Of a DNA stretch of 43,430 bases, positions 17,256 to 25,484 are shown one piece after another. The notes under the pieces were generated by a model, which was not told where the DNA came from, did not search any database, and worked only from the letters and a program-made list of their open reading frames with translations. The position numbers and the translations under genes were made by a program. Numbering within the stretch: position 1 is the first letter of the stretch; the number at the start of each line of letters is the position of its first letter. This DNA is from CAZPGL01 sp964586175 (GTDB lineage Bacteria > Actinomycetota > Acidimicrobiia > Acidimicrobiales > MedAcidi-G1), in contig CAZPGL010000017.1 in NCBI GenBank assembly GCA_964586175.1, positions 1 through 43,430 of the forward strand, written 5' to 3'.

Positions 17256-17657
17256 GTGTCTGCCGTCCTGACCCTGGCCGCCCAGCCTTCCGGAACCCTG
17301 CGCGACGTGCACGAGGCGGTGGCCTGGGTGATGGTCGTCGGCAACGGCCTGGCCGGGGTGTGGGCGCTGGCCGCCCACCGGGTCCAGCCGTTGCGGGGCC
17401 GGGCCCTGTGGTGGTTCACCGCCCTCGTCCAGGTGGTCGTGGCCGTGCAGGTCACGATCGGGGTCGGCCTGGTGGCGGGCCAGGGCATCGACCCGCCGCA
17501 GTTCCACCTGTTCTACGGATTCGTTGCCCTCATCACGGTGGGCATCGTCTACAGCTACCGCCAGGCGCTGCGACCGCACCGGCATCTCCTGTACGGCGGC
17601 GCCGGCCTGTTCCTGATGGGCCTGGGCATCCGGGCCATGCTCGTCGGCGCCAGCTGA
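17256..17657 (+). CDS. Four-helix integral membrane protein of unknown function
   Basis: Not recognised. From GTG 17256 it has 133 residues with about four hydrophobic helices: AVAWVMVVGNGLAGVWALAA, a second around ALWWFTALVQVVVAVQVTIG, a third around FHLFYGFVALITVGIVYSY and a last around LLYGGAGLFLMGLGIRAML. Histidines sit near the membrane faces (HEAVAW, FHLFYG, RPHRH), which could bind heme or metal, but there is no diagnostic motif. An alternative start at 17226 would add ten polar residues. It ends at a strong hairpin facing pckG. Confidence 0.7.
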   Translation: MSAVLTLAAQPSGTLRDVHEAVAWVMVVGNGLAGVWALAAHRVQPLRGRALWWFTALVQVVVAVQVTIGVGLVAGQGIDPPQFHLFYGFVALITVGIVYSYRQALRPHRHLLYGGAGLFLMGLGIRAMLVGAS

Positions 17658-17660
17658 CCC

Positions 17661-17710
17661 GTGACCGCGGGGACGACCCACCTGACGTCGGGGGTCGTCC
17701 CCCGGGTCAC
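17661..17710. terminator. Strong bidirectional terminator between the membrane gene and pckG
   Basis: GGGGACGACCC (17669-17679) pairs exactly with GGGTCGTCCCC (17692-17702), and beyond a 2x2 internal loop GTGACC (17661-17666) pairs with GGTCAC (17705-17710). The 17 paired bases lie exactly between two convergent genes. Confidence 0.75.
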
Positions 17711-17730
17711 GGTCGCGGCGGGGGACCGGG

Positions 17731-19530
17731 TCAGGCGTTCTCGAGACGGCGCCTGAGGCCGGTCAGCTCGTCCCGGAGTTGACCGGGCAGGCGCTCGCCG
17801 ATGGCAGCGAAGTGCTCCTCGATGAGCGGCAGCTCGGCCTCCCATGCCACCGGATCCACGGCCAGTAGCCGGGTCACCCGGCCGTCGTCGAGGTCGAGGC
17901 CGTCGAGGTTCAACGAATCGGCGGTTGGCACCATGCCGATCGGGGTGTCGACGGCGTCACCGCCACCGGCCACCCGCTCGAGCACCCACTGCAGGGCCCG
18001 GCAGTTCTCGCCGAAGCCCGGCCACAGGAACGACCCGTCGGCGTCCTTGCGGAACCAGTTGACCCAGAACAAGCGGGGCAACAGATCGCGGTGGCCCTGT
18101 TCGCCGATCTTGAGCCAGTGGTTGATGTAGTCGCCGACGTTGTAACCGATGAACGGCAGCATGGCGAAGGGATCGAAACGCACCTGGCCGATCTGGCCGG
18201 CGGCGGCGGCCGTCTTCTCCGACGACATGATCGACCCGAGGAACACCCCGTGCTCCCAGTTGCGGGCCTCGGTCACCAGCGGCACGTTGGTGGCTCGGCG
18301 TCCGCCGAACAGGATGGCCGAGATGGGTACGCCGGCCGGGTCCTGCCATTCGGGGGCGATCGAGGGGCACTGGTCGGCCGGAGCCGTGAACCGGGCGTTG
18401 GGATGGGCCGCCGGGTGGTCGCACTCCGGGGTCCAGGGGTCGCCGCGCCAGTCGGTGAGCTGCGCCGGCGGTTCGTCGGTCATGTCCTCCCACCACACGT
18501 CGCCCTCAGGGGTGCGGGCCACGTTGGTGAACACCGAGTTGCCCCACAGGGTGGCCATGGCGTTGGCGTTGGTGGCGTCCGAGGTCCCGGGGGCCACGCC
18601 GAAGAAGCCGGCCTCCGGGTTGATGGCGTACAGCCGGCCGTCGTCGCCGAACTTCATCCAGGCGATGTCGTCGCCGATGGTCTCGACCTTCCAGCCCGGC
18701 AGGGTCGGCACCAGCATGGCCATGTTGGTCTTGCCGCAGGCCGACGGGAACGCGGCGGCCACGTAGTGCTTGACGCCCACGGGGTTGGTGATGCCGAGGA
18801 TCAGCATGTGTTCGGCCAGCCAGCCGTCGTCGCGGGCCATGGTGGAGGCGATGCGCAGGGCGAAGCACTTCTTGCCGAGCAGGGCGTTGCCGCCGTAACC
18901 CGACCCGTACGACCAGATCTCGCGGGTCTCGGGGAAGTGCGAGATGTACTTGTTGTGCGGGTCGCACGGCCAGGGCACATCGGCCTCGCCGTCGGCCAGT
19001 GGTGCGCCGACCGAGTGCACGCACGGCACGAAGTCGCCGTCGCCGAGTACGTCGAGGACGGCCCGGCCCATGCGGGTCATGATGCGCATGCTGACCGCCG
19101 CGTACGGCGAGTCGGTGAGCTGGACGCCGATGTGGGCGATGGGGGAGCCGAGCGGTCCCATCGAGAACGGCACCACGTACAGCGTGCGTCCGGCCATGGC
19201 GCCCTTGTACCGGGTGAGCATCTCGGCTTTGAGCAGGTCGGGGTTGCGCCAGTTGTTGGTGGGGCCGGCGTCGACCGGATCGACCGAGGCGATGAACGTG
19301 CGGTCCTCGACCCGGGCCACGTCGCCCGGGTCGGACAGGGCCAGGTAGCTGTTGGGGCGCAGGGCGTCGTCGAGGCGCTCGAACGTGCCGGCTTCGACGA
19401 GGAGCCCGGCCAGCCGGTCGTACTCCTCCTCGGAGCCGTCACACCAGTGGACGGCGTCGGGGTCGAGCGTGGCGACCCATTCGTCCACCCAGTCGAGCAG
19501 GCGCTGGTTGGAGGTGGGGCGTTCCATCAC
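17731..19530 (-). CDS. pckG: Phosphoenolpyruvate carboxykinase (GTP)
   Basis: 599 residues, the normal length of GTP-type PEPCK. The P-loop region FPSACGKTNMAML carries the hyper-reactive Cys, followed by GDDIAWM, and the GTP-type features GYGGNALLGKKC, RNWEHGVF and WVNWFRKD are present. The enzyme converts oxaloacetate and GTP to phosphoenolpyruvate in gluconeogenesis, or runs in reverse anaplerotically. GTG 19530 and ATG 19527 are adjacent possible starts. No leaderless-type -10 is seen at the standard distance, so it may depend on a longer leader or on transcription from the upstream cold-shock-like gene. Confidence 0.95.
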   Translation of the reverse strand: MMERPTSNQRLLDWVDEWVATLDPDAVHWCDGSEEEYDRLAGLLVEAGTFERLDDALRPNSYLALSDPGDVARVEDRTFIASVDPVDAGPTNNWRNPDLLKAEMLTRYKGAMAGRTLYVVPFSMGPLGSPIAHIGVQLTDSPYAAVSMRIMTRMGRAVLDVLGDGDFVPCVHSVGAPLADGEADVPWPCDPHNKYISHFPETREIWSYGSGYGGNALLGKKCFALRIASTMARDDGWLAEHMLILGITNPVGVKHYVAAAFPSACGKTNMAMLVPTLPGWKVETIGDDIAWMKFGDDGRLYAINPEAGFFGVAPGTSDATNANAMATLWGNSVFTNVARTPEGDVWWEDMTDEPPAQLTDWRGDPWTPECDHPAAHPNARFTAPADQCPSIAPEWQDPAGVPISAILFGGRRATNVPLVTEARNWEHGVFLGSIMSSEKTAAAAGQIGQVRFDPFAMLPFIGYNVGDYINHWLKIGEQGHRDLLPRLFWVNWFRKDADGSFLWPGFGENCRALQWVLERVAGGGDAVDTPIGMVPTADSLNLDGLDLDDGRVTRLLAVDPVAWEAELPLIEEHFAAIGERLPGQLRDELTGLRRRLENA

Positions 19531-19618
19531 CTATTGGATAGCCGCTTGAACGACCGCGCGCGCAGATCTGCGGTGTGACGTCGGACTCGTCGGACCGGCC
19601 GGGATTCGGCTCGACCGT

Positions 19619-19843
19619 TCAGCCCAGGTCGGGGGTGCCCATGTCGACTTCGGATCCGAGCGACAGGCTGGTGGCCCGCTGGTCGGCGTCGAGGGCGAAG
19701 ACGACCCGCTGGCCGGGTCGCAGCATCCGGAACACGGAGCCGGCCAGGGCGTCATCGGCGAGGTCGAACTCGCTGAAGTCGGTTTCGCTGATGACGATGC
19801 CGTCACCGGTGCCGGGGTCGTACGACTTGATCACACCCTGCAC
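19619..19843 (-). CDS. Divergent cold-shock-fold protein
   Basis: 74 residues. The pattern MQGVIKSYDPGTGDGIVI...LRPGQRVVFALD follows the cold-shock domain (KGxVKxFDxxxGxGFI...LxxGQxVxF), but the aromatic RNP1 residues that stack on RNA (GFGFI) are replaced by GDGIV and the RNP2 FVH-like segment is SEFDL. Nucleic-acid binding may therefore be altered or lost. GTG 19843 is preceded by an AGGAG ribosome binding site at 19849-19853. It follows rpmB on the same strand by 67 bases; TAGGTT and TACGGT hexamers near the rpmB stop may be its promoter. Confidence 0.75.
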   Translation of the reverse strand: MQGVIKSYDPGTGDGIVISETDFSEFDLADDALAGSVFRMLRPGQRVVFALDADQRATSLSLGSEVDMGTPDLG

Positions 19844-19910
19844 GGTGGCTCCTGGTTCTGGTCGGGTTCGGTCGGCGGGGCCGGGCTCGTCGAGGGGACC
19901 GTAGCCGAAC

Positions 19911-20123
19911 CTAGTGGCCGGCCTGCTGGGCGTGGCTGGCCTTGACGACCTTGCCGGCCTTGAGGCAGCCAGTGCACACGTTCATCCGCTTGGTCGACTT
20001 GCCGACCACGGCCCGCACCCGCTGGATGTTCGGGTTCCACCGACGGTTGGTCCGTCGGTGGGAGTGGCTCAGCTGCTTGCCGAACCAGGGCTTCTTTCCG
20101 CAGATCTCACATACCGATGCCAT
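19911..20123 (-). CDS. rpmB: 50S ribosomal protein L28, zinc-binding form
   Basis: 70 residues from ATG 20123, with AGGAAG as ribosome binding site just upstream. CEICG (Cys5, Cys8) and CTGC (Cys50, Cys53) give the four-cysteine zinc site of the C+ form of L28. The pair KPWFGKQLSHSHRRTNRRWNPN (in parts) is the conserved RNA-binding body. C+ forms are usually the default paralogue, with a C- form induced on zinc starvation; no second copy is in this window. A longer in-frame extension to 20243 has no homology. Confidence 0.95.
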   Translation of the reverse strand: MASVCEICGKKPWFGKQLSHSHRRTNRRWNPNIQRVRAVVGKSTKRMNVCTGCLKAGKVVKASHAQQAGH

Positions 20124-20133
20124 GGCACTTCCT

Positions 20134-20154
20134 GCTTGCTTGGAGGCTTGCTTG
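20134..20154. repeat. Pair of 9-base repeats in the rpmB leader
   Basis: GCTTGCTTG occurs at 20134-20142 and 20146-20154 (plus strand), separated by GAG. The repeats lie in the untranslated leader just before the ribosome binding site of rpmB. Confidence 0.85.
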
Positions 20155-20230
20155 TCCGTGAACCCCGGTCGGGCCCACGTGGGGTCGGTCCCGACGCGGC
20201 GAGGATGCGGCCGCTCGGAGGAACCCCGCA

Positions 20231-20260
20231 AGGCTACGGCCACCGACGGGAGGTCGCCAA
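20231..20260 (-). promoter_or_regulatory. Promoter of rpmB
   Basis: On the minus strand, TTGGCG (20260-20255) and TAGCCT (20236-20231) are separated by 18 bases, a fair sigma-70-type match. The transcript would have a leader of roughly 100 bases before the L28 start, unlike the leaderless genes nearby. Confidence 0.55.
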
Positions 20261-20318
20261 CCTTCCCCGGACCCGGGCGGCCGCGCGCCGGAGGCAGGGG
20301 CCGTCGGGCGGCGCTGGC

Positions 20319-20324
20319 TACGCT
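20319..20324 (+). promoter_or_regulatory. Leaderless -10 element for fakA
   Basis: TACGCT with an 8-base spacer to GTG 20333. Confidence 0.55.
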
Positions 20325-20332
20325 CGGACCCC

Positions 20333-21973
20333 GTGAGCACCGCGACCGTTCTGGATGCCGTTGGCCTGCGGGCCGTCATGTCCGGCTTCCGAGACGCCCT
20401 GTCGTCGCATCGCGAGGCGCTCAACCTGCTCAACGTGTACCCGGTGCCCGACGGAGACACCGGCACCAACATGTCGATGACCGTCGAGTCGGTGGTCGCC
20501 GCCTTCGACGGGCTGGCCGACGACGCCGAGCTGGCCGAGGTCACCGGGGCGGTGGCCCACGGGTCCCTCATGGGGGCCCGAGGCAACTCGGGGGTCATCC
20601 TGTCCCAGGTACTACGGGCCCTGTCCGGGGTGATCGGCGAGGCGGGTCGTATCGACGGCCAGGTCGTCGCCGACGGTCTGGTCGCGGCGTCCGAGGCCGC
20701 CTACGGGGCGGTCATGAACCCGGTGGAGGGCACCATCCTCACCGTCGTGCGCGAGTCCTCGGAGGCCGCGGCGACGGCCGCAGCCGCCGATGCCGACCTG
20801 GTGGCCGTGGGCGAGGCCGCCCTGACCCGTGGCCACGAAGCCTTGGCCCGCACACCCGAGATGCTGCCGGTGCTGGCCGAGGCCGGGGTGGTCGATGCCG
20901 GCGGGTGCGGCTTCCTGTTGTTCCTCGACGCCCTGCTCACCGCGGCCGACGGCCGGCCGCTGCCTGAGCCGCCCGAGACCCCGGTCGCTGCGGCCCCCGA
21001 CCCGGCGGCCATGGCCCACACCGAGGCGACCCTCGAGGGGCCCCGCTACGAGGTCATGTACTTCCTGGACGCGCCGGACGACGCCGTTCCGGGGTTCAAG
21101 GAGGCGTGGGCGGCGTTGGGCGATTCCATCGTCGTGGTCGGCGGCGACGGCGTCTGGAACTGCCACGTGCACACCGACGACATCGGGGCGGCCATCGAAG
21201 CGGGGATCGCCGTGGGTCGGCCCCATCGCATCCGGGTGTCCGATCTGTTCGAGGAAGCTGAAGAGCAGGCCTGGGTGCGCGAGCAGATGGCCGGCGACGA
21301 CGGTCCGGTCGGTGATCCCGTGCCGTGTGCTGTGGTGGCCGTGGCCAACGGTCCTGGCATCGTCGACATTTTCCGGTCGCTCGGTGTCCGTCGGGTGGTC
21401 GCCGGGGGGCAGTCCATGAACCCGTCGACCGAGCAGCTGCTGGCCGCCGTCGAGTCGGTGCCAGCCGACGAGGTCGTGATCCTTCCCAACAACGGCAACA
21501 TCATCGCCGTGGCCGAACAGGTCGACGGCCACACCGACAAGACGGTGCGGGTCGTGCGCACCCGGGGCATCACCGAGGGCTTCGCCTCGCTGCTCGAGTA
21601 CGACCCCGAGGGCACCGCCGACGCCAACCTCGAGGGCATGACCGCCGCGGCGACCGCGGTGGTCGCCGGCGAGGTCACGGTGGCCGTCCGGGATTCGGGC
21701 AGCGACGCCGGGGACATCACCGAAGGCGACCACCTGGGGTTGTCGGGCGGCAGGGTGCGGGTCATCGCGTCGTCGTTGTTCTCGGCGGTCACTGATCTGA
21801 TCGGCCAACTGGTCGACGACCACGAGCTGGTCACCCTGATCGCCGGTGCCGACGCCGACGAGGCCACCACGGCCGCCGTCGTCGCCTGGGTCGAGGCCGA
21901 GTATCCCGACGTCGAGGTCGAGGTCCATGACGGTGGTCAGCCCCTGTACCCGTACTTCCTCGGCGTCGAGTAG
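20333..21973 (+). CDS. fakA: DAK2 domain fatty acid kinase catalytic subunit-like protein
   Basis: 546 residues of the YloV/FakA family. The N-terminal DAK2 (DhaL) domain, about 1-190, has the ATP-metal motif NVYPVPDGDTGTNM and the GARGNSGVILSQ loop. A DegV-like C-terminal region follows (about 320-546) with the conserved GGQSMNPSTEQLL and PNNGNIIAVAEQV segments. In Firmicutes FakA phosphorylates fatty acids presented by a FakB partner; whether that holds in this lineage is inference. The order rpmB, fakA, recG is a common actinobacterial arrangement. GTG 20333 is supported by the -10 spacing. recG begins nine bases after the stop. Confidence 0.88.
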   Translation: MSTATVLDAVGLRAVMSGFRDALSSHREALNLLNVYPVPDGDTGTNMSMTVESVVAAFDGLADDAELAEVTGAVAHGSLMGARGNSGVILSQVLRALSGVIGEAGRIDGQVVADGLVAASEAAYGAVMNPVEGTILTVVRESSEAAATAAAADADLVAVGEAALTRGHEALARTPEMLPVLAEAGVVDAGGCGFLLFLDALLTAADGRPLPEPPETPVAAAPDPAAMAHTEATLEGPRYEVMYFLDAPDDAVPGFKEAWAALGDSIVVVGGDGVWNCHVHTDDIGAAIEAGIAVGRPHRIRVSDLFEEAEEQAWVREQMAGDDGPVGDPVPCAVVAVANGPGIVDIFRSLGVRRVVAGGQSMNPSTEQLLAAVESVPADEVVILPNNGNIIAVAEQVDGHTDKTVRVVRTRGITEGFASLLEYDPEGTADANLEGMTAAATAVVAGEVTVAVRDSGSDAGDITEGDHLGLSGGRVRVIASSLFSAVTDLIGQLVDDHELVTLIAGADADEATTAAVVAWVEAEYPDVEVEVHDGGQPLYPYFLGVE

Positions 21974-21982
21974 GCGTCGCCG

Positions 21983-24103
21983 GTGGATGGGTCCGGCCTC
22001 ACCCTCCGGGAGCTCGACGAGCGTCCGGTCACCGACCTGAAGGGCGCCGCCCCGAAGAAGATCGAGGCCCTGGCGTCGATCGACGTGACCTCGGTACTCG
22101 ACCTGCTCACCCACTACCCTCGCCGCCACATCGACCGGTCACGCGAGGCGACCATCGAGTCGCTGCGGGTCGGCGAGGAGGGCATGGTGTTGGTCCGGGT
22201 GCAGTCCTGCTCGGCTCGCCGTACCCGTAACCGGCGGTCGCTGGTCGAGGTGACGGTGGCCGACGACACCGGCACGCTCGGTCTGACGTTCTTCAACCAG
22301 CCGTGGCGGGAGCGCCAACTGGAGCCCGGTGTCGAGGCGGTCGTCTTCGGCCGCCTCGACCAGTACAAGGGCCGGGAGAAGATGACCAACCCCCTCGTCG
22401 ACCTGGTCGGCGACCGGACGGGGCGCATCGTGGCCGTGTACCCGCAGTCGGAGGGCGTGCACAGCTGGGACGTCGACGGGCTGGTTGGTGAGGCGTTGCG
22501 CCGCATCATGGCGGTCCGTGGGTTCGCCGACCCGGTGCCGGCCGAGGTGCGGCGTCGCTACCGCCTGGTGGACCGGGGCGTGGCCTACCACGGCATCCAC
22601 CGGCCCGAGTCGATGCAGGACGTCGTTGAAGCGCGTCGTCGGTTGGTGTTCGACGAGCTTCTCCGGATCCAGCTGGAGTTGGTGCAGCGCAAGGTCGATC
22701 TGGAACGTTCGGCGCAGGGCATCGCCCACCGGGTCGAAGGACCGCTCGTGTCGGCGTTCCTGGAGCGGCTGGGTTTCGCCCTGACCGGGGCCCAACGGCG
22801 GACCATCGACGAGATCGACGCCGACCTGGCGGTGCCCCGCCCCATGCATCGGCTGCTGCAGGGAGACGTGGGGTCGGGCAAGACGGTGGTGGCGGCCACC
22901 GCCCTGCTGGCTGCGGTCCAGGGCGGGCACCAGGGGGCGCTCATGGCCCCGACCGAGGTGCTGGCCGATCAGCACCATCTGGGCATCGCCGCGCTGCTCC
23001 ATGATCTCGAGGTCGACGATCCGGCGACGCTGCTGGGACGACGGCCGCTGAGCGTCGAGTTGTTGACCAGTCGGACGACCGCGGGCGAGCGTCGCCGCAT
23101 CACCGCCCAACTGGTGGCCGGCGCGGTGGACGTCGTGATCGGCACCCACGCCCTGATCCAGGAGGGGGTGGGGTTCTCGTCGCTCGGGGTGGTGGTCATC
23201 GACGAGCAGCACCGGTTCGGGGTCGACCAGCGCGACGCCCTACGGGTCGAGAACCCCGACGGCACGGTGCCCGACGTCCTCGTGATGACGGCCACGCCTA
23301 TTCCCCGCACGGCGGCCATGACCGTCTACGGCGACCTCGATGTGTCGGTGCTCGACGAGTTGCCGCCCGGGCGGACACCGATCTCCACGACGTGGGTCGT
23401 CGACGAGGCCGAGGCGTGGGCTGCGGTGCTCGACGAGGTGGCGTTGGGACGTCAGGCGTACGTGGTGTGTCCGCTCATCGACGAGTCCGACGCTCTGGAG
23501 GCGCGCTCGGCTGAGGAGACCTTCGCCCGGGTCGTCGACGGTGAGCTGGCCGGGTTGCGCGTCGGGTTGCTCCACGGGCGGGTCGGTCGGGCCGACAAGG
23601 AGGCCACCATGGACCTGTTCCGGTCGGGTGCTCTGGACGTGCTGGTGGCGACCACGGTGATCGAGGTCGGGGTGGATGTTCCGAACGCCACGGTGATGGT
23701 GGTTCTCGACGCCGCCCGGTTCGGCATCGCGCAGCTCCACCAGTTGCGGGGCAGGGTCGGTCGGGGAGAGCATCCGAGCCGTTGTTTCCTGGTGGGTGAG
23801 GCCCTGACGGCTGACGCCGAGGAGCGTCTGCGGGCCTTGGTGCGCACCACTGACGGGTTTGAGTTGGCCGAGGTCGACCTCGATCTGCGGGGCGAGGGCA
23901 CGATCATGGGCGGCCGTCAGAAGGGTCGTAACGATCTGCGGTTGGCGTCGTTGCGCCGTGACCGCGAGTGGGTGGAGGCGGCGCGGGAGGTGGCTGTGGA
24001 CCTGGTGGGCGACGGTGACGGGCTGGCCGGCCATCCGGTGCTGGCCGATGAGTTCTCCCTGTTTGCGTTGGCCGACGACGGCGATTACCTGTTGAAGTCG
24101 TGA
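21983..24103 (+). CDS. recG: ATP-dependent DNA helicase RecG
   Basis: 706 residues. An N-terminal wedge/OB domain (about 55-150, with VEVTVADDTGTLGLTFFNQPW in parts) precedes a superfamily II helicase: Walker A GDVGSGKT, the DEQH box, MTATPIPRTAAM, and the RecG signature LHGRVGRADKEATM and QLHQLRGRVGRG. RecG remodels stalled replication forks and branched recombination intermediates. GTG 21983 lies nine bases after fakA; no separate promoter is seen. Its last codon overlaps the following acetyltransferase start (GTGA). The 3' third uses more T-ending and TTG codons than neighbouring genes. Confidence 0.95.
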   Translation: MDGSGLTLRELDERPVTDLKGAAPKKIEALASIDVTSVLDLLTHYPRRHIDRSREATIESLRVGEEGMVLVRVQSCSARRTRNRRSLVEVTVADDTGTLGLTFFNQPWRERQLEPGVEAVVFGRLDQYKGREKMTNPLVDLVGDRTGRIVAVYPQSEGVHSWDVDGLVGEALRRIMAVRGFADPVPAEVRRRYRLVDRGVAYHGIHRPESMQDVVEARRRLVFDELLRIQLELVQRKVDLERSAQGIAHRVEGPLVSAFLERLGFALTGAQRRTIDEIDADLAVPRPMHRLLQGDVGSGKTVVAATALLAAVQGGHQGALMAPTEVLADQHHLGIAALLHDLEVDDPATLLGRRPLSVELLTSRTTAGERRRITAQLVAGAVDVVIGTHALIQEGVGFSSLGVVVIDEQHRFGVDQRDALRVENPDGTVPDVLVMTATPIPRTAAMTVYGDLDVSVLDELPPGRTPISTTWVVDEAEAWAAVLDEVALGRQAYVVCPLIDESDALEARSAEETFARVVDGELAGLRVGLLHGRVGRADKEATMDLFRSGALDVLVATTVIEVGVDVPNATVMVVLDAARFGIAQLHQLRGRVGRGEHPSRCFLVGEALTADAEERLRALVRTTDGFELAEVDLDLRGEGTIMGGRQKGRNDLRLASLRRDREWVEAAREVAVDLVGDGDGLAGHPVLADEFSLFALADDGDYLLKS

Positions 24104-24726
24104 CCGGTTCTTTCCGCCCCGAGGTGCACGTCGTGGGACCGGCTGATGTTCCCGACGTCGCTGCCTCCCTCGCGGTGGCTTTCGCCGACGATCCGGTTCT
24201 GGCGTTCCTGGTCGGGGACGACGCGCGTCGGCCGGGTGTCCTGGCGGGTTTCTTCGCCAACCGGTTGGTTGCCGGCGTTGGGTTGGACGAGGCGTTGACC
24301 GTTGACGGCCACCGGGCGGCCGCAGTGTGGGCGCCGCCGCATGGCCCTGACGACCCGGTCGCCGATTTCGGGCCGGCGATGGCTGCGGTGTCGATGTTCG
24401 TGGGTCCAGAGGTGCTGGCCGGCAGGTTGGACGCCATGCGTGTCGTGTTCGAGGCGAAACCGCATACGCCGCATTGGTTCCTGGGGTTTGTGGGGACCCG
24501 TCCCGATGCGCGGGGTCAGGGCCTGGCGTCGGCGCTGATCCGGCATGTCACCGACCGCTGCGACGCTGATGGTGTGCCCGCCTATCTGGAGTCCAGCGAT
24601 CCGGGCAATGTCCCGTTGTACGAGCGTCACGGGTTCGAGGTGACGGCCGAGATCCCGATCACTGGTGGTCCGGTGGTTCCGGTGATGTGGCGGGAGCCCC
24701 GCCCGCCGGGTCAGTCGGTGCGGTAG
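24100..24726 (+). CDS. GNAT family N-acetyltransferase
   Basis: 208 residues. The acetyl-CoA pyrophosphate loop is GTRPDARGQGLASAL, followed by YLESSDPGNVPLYERHGFEV, the typical C-terminal strand-helix of GNAT enzymes that act on small molecules. The N-terminal half (about 1-120) is less conserved. The acceptor is unknown. It is coupled to recG by a 4-base overlap. Codons are noticeably richer in GTT, TTG and GCG than in the surrounding genes. It overlaps the convergent small zinc gene by 16 bases. Confidence 0.85.
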   Translation: MTGSFRPEVHVVGPADVPDVAASLAVAFADDPVLAFLVGDDARRPGVLAGFFANRLVAGVGLDEALTVDGHRAAAVWAPPHGPDDPVADFGPAMAAVSMFVGPEVLAGRLDAMRVVFEAKPHTPHWFLGFVGTRPDARGQGLASALIRHVTDRCDADGVPAYLESSDPGNVPLYERHGFEVTAEIPITGGPVVPVMWREPRPPGQSVR

Positions 24727-24902
24727 TCGTCGGGGGCGCCGGCTTCGTCGTCGGCGTCGGGCATGACGAGATCCCAGCGGTCCATGCAGTCGGCGCATCG
24801 GTAGGCGACGGGGTCGCCGGGCTCGAGTTCCTCGTCGGGGTGGCCGAGCAGATGGCAGGTGCCGCCGCAGTCCACACACACGATCGTCGTCGGAGCTCGC
24901 AC
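24711..24902 (-). CDS. Small zinc-ribbon-like protein
   Basis: 63 residues from GTG 24902. CVDCGGTC near the N-terminus and CADC further on form two Cys pairs, expected to bind zinc; the rest is acidic. No function is recognised. An ATG four codons upstream (24914) is possible, but a TATGGT hexamer lies exactly 7 bases before GTG 24902 and would overlap that ATG, so leaderless initiation at 24902 is preferred. The gene is divergent from rsmD, with promoters that overlap, and convergent with the acetyltransferase. Confidence 0.7.
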   Translation of the reverse strand: MRAPTTIVCVDCGGTCHLLGHPDEELEPGDPVAYRCADCMDRWDLVMPDADDEAGAPDDYRTD

Positions 24903-24909
24903 GGCACCG

Positions 24910-24917
24910 ACCATACT
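24910..24917. promoter_or_regulatory. Overlapping divergent -10 elements (zinc protein and rsmD)
   Basis: TATGGT on the minus strand (24915-24910) precedes GTG 24902 by 7 bases. CATACT on the plus strand (24912-24917) precedes the rsmD ATG 24924 by 6 bases. The two hexamers share four bases, so RNA polymerase could serve only one direction at a time. Confidence 0.5.
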
Positions 24918-24923
24918 GACCCC

Positions 24924-25484
24924 ATGCGCGTCGTGGCCGGAACTGCGGGGGGGCTGCGTCTGGAGGCCCCCGACGACGAGTCGGTGCGTCCTACCTCCGA
25001 TCGGGTTCGCGAGGCCACCTTCAACGCCCTGTTCAGCCTCGACGCCATCGGTGGGGCGACGGTGGTCGACCTGTTCGCCGGGTCGGGTGCCCTGGGCATC
25101 GAGGCGTTGTCCCGCGGTGCCGAGCGGGCGGTGTTCGTCGAGCGGTCGCCCCGGCACGCGGCGCTCGTCGAACGCAACCTGGTGACCTGCGGGTTCGGCG
25201 ACCGGGCCGAGGTGGTCGTCGCCGACGGGCCCGGTTGGCTGGCCGCCAACCCCGGACCGTGGGATCTCGTGCTGCTCGACCCGCCCTACGCCTTCGACGG
25301 CTGGCCGGCGCTGCTCGACGGGCTCGACGCCCGGGTCGTCGTCGTCGAATCGGACCGCCCGGTGGATCCCGGCCCGGGGTGGCATGTCGAGAGGAACCGG
25401 CGGTACGGGGCTACCGTGGTGGCGCTGCTCACCCCCGGGCAGTCCGACCTGTCGACCGAGCCACCAGGGAGCCCCACCCCGTGA
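24924..25484 (+). CDS. rsmD: 16S rRNA (guanine(966)-N(2))-methyltransferase RsmD
   Basis: 186 residues. The SAM-binding motif VVDLFAGSGALGIEALSRGA and the catalytic LLDPPY (DPPY) motif, together with the start MRVVAGTAGGLRL and RPTSDRVREATFNAL, identify RsmD. It methylates G966 of 16S rRNA during 30S assembly. A Pro-rich tail of about 20 residues follows the core. ATG 24924 is supported by homology. The stop overlaps the coaD start (GTGA), the usual rsmD-coaD pair. Confidence 0.95.
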   Translation: MRVVAGTAGGLRLEAPDDESVRPTSDRVREATFNALFSLDAIGGATVVDLFAGSGALGIEALSRGAERAVFVERSPRHAALVERNLVTCGFGDRAEVVVADGPGWLAANPGPWDLVLLDPPYAFDGWPALLDGLDARVVVVESDRPVDPGPGWHVERNRRYGATVVALLTPGQSDLSTEPPGSPTP

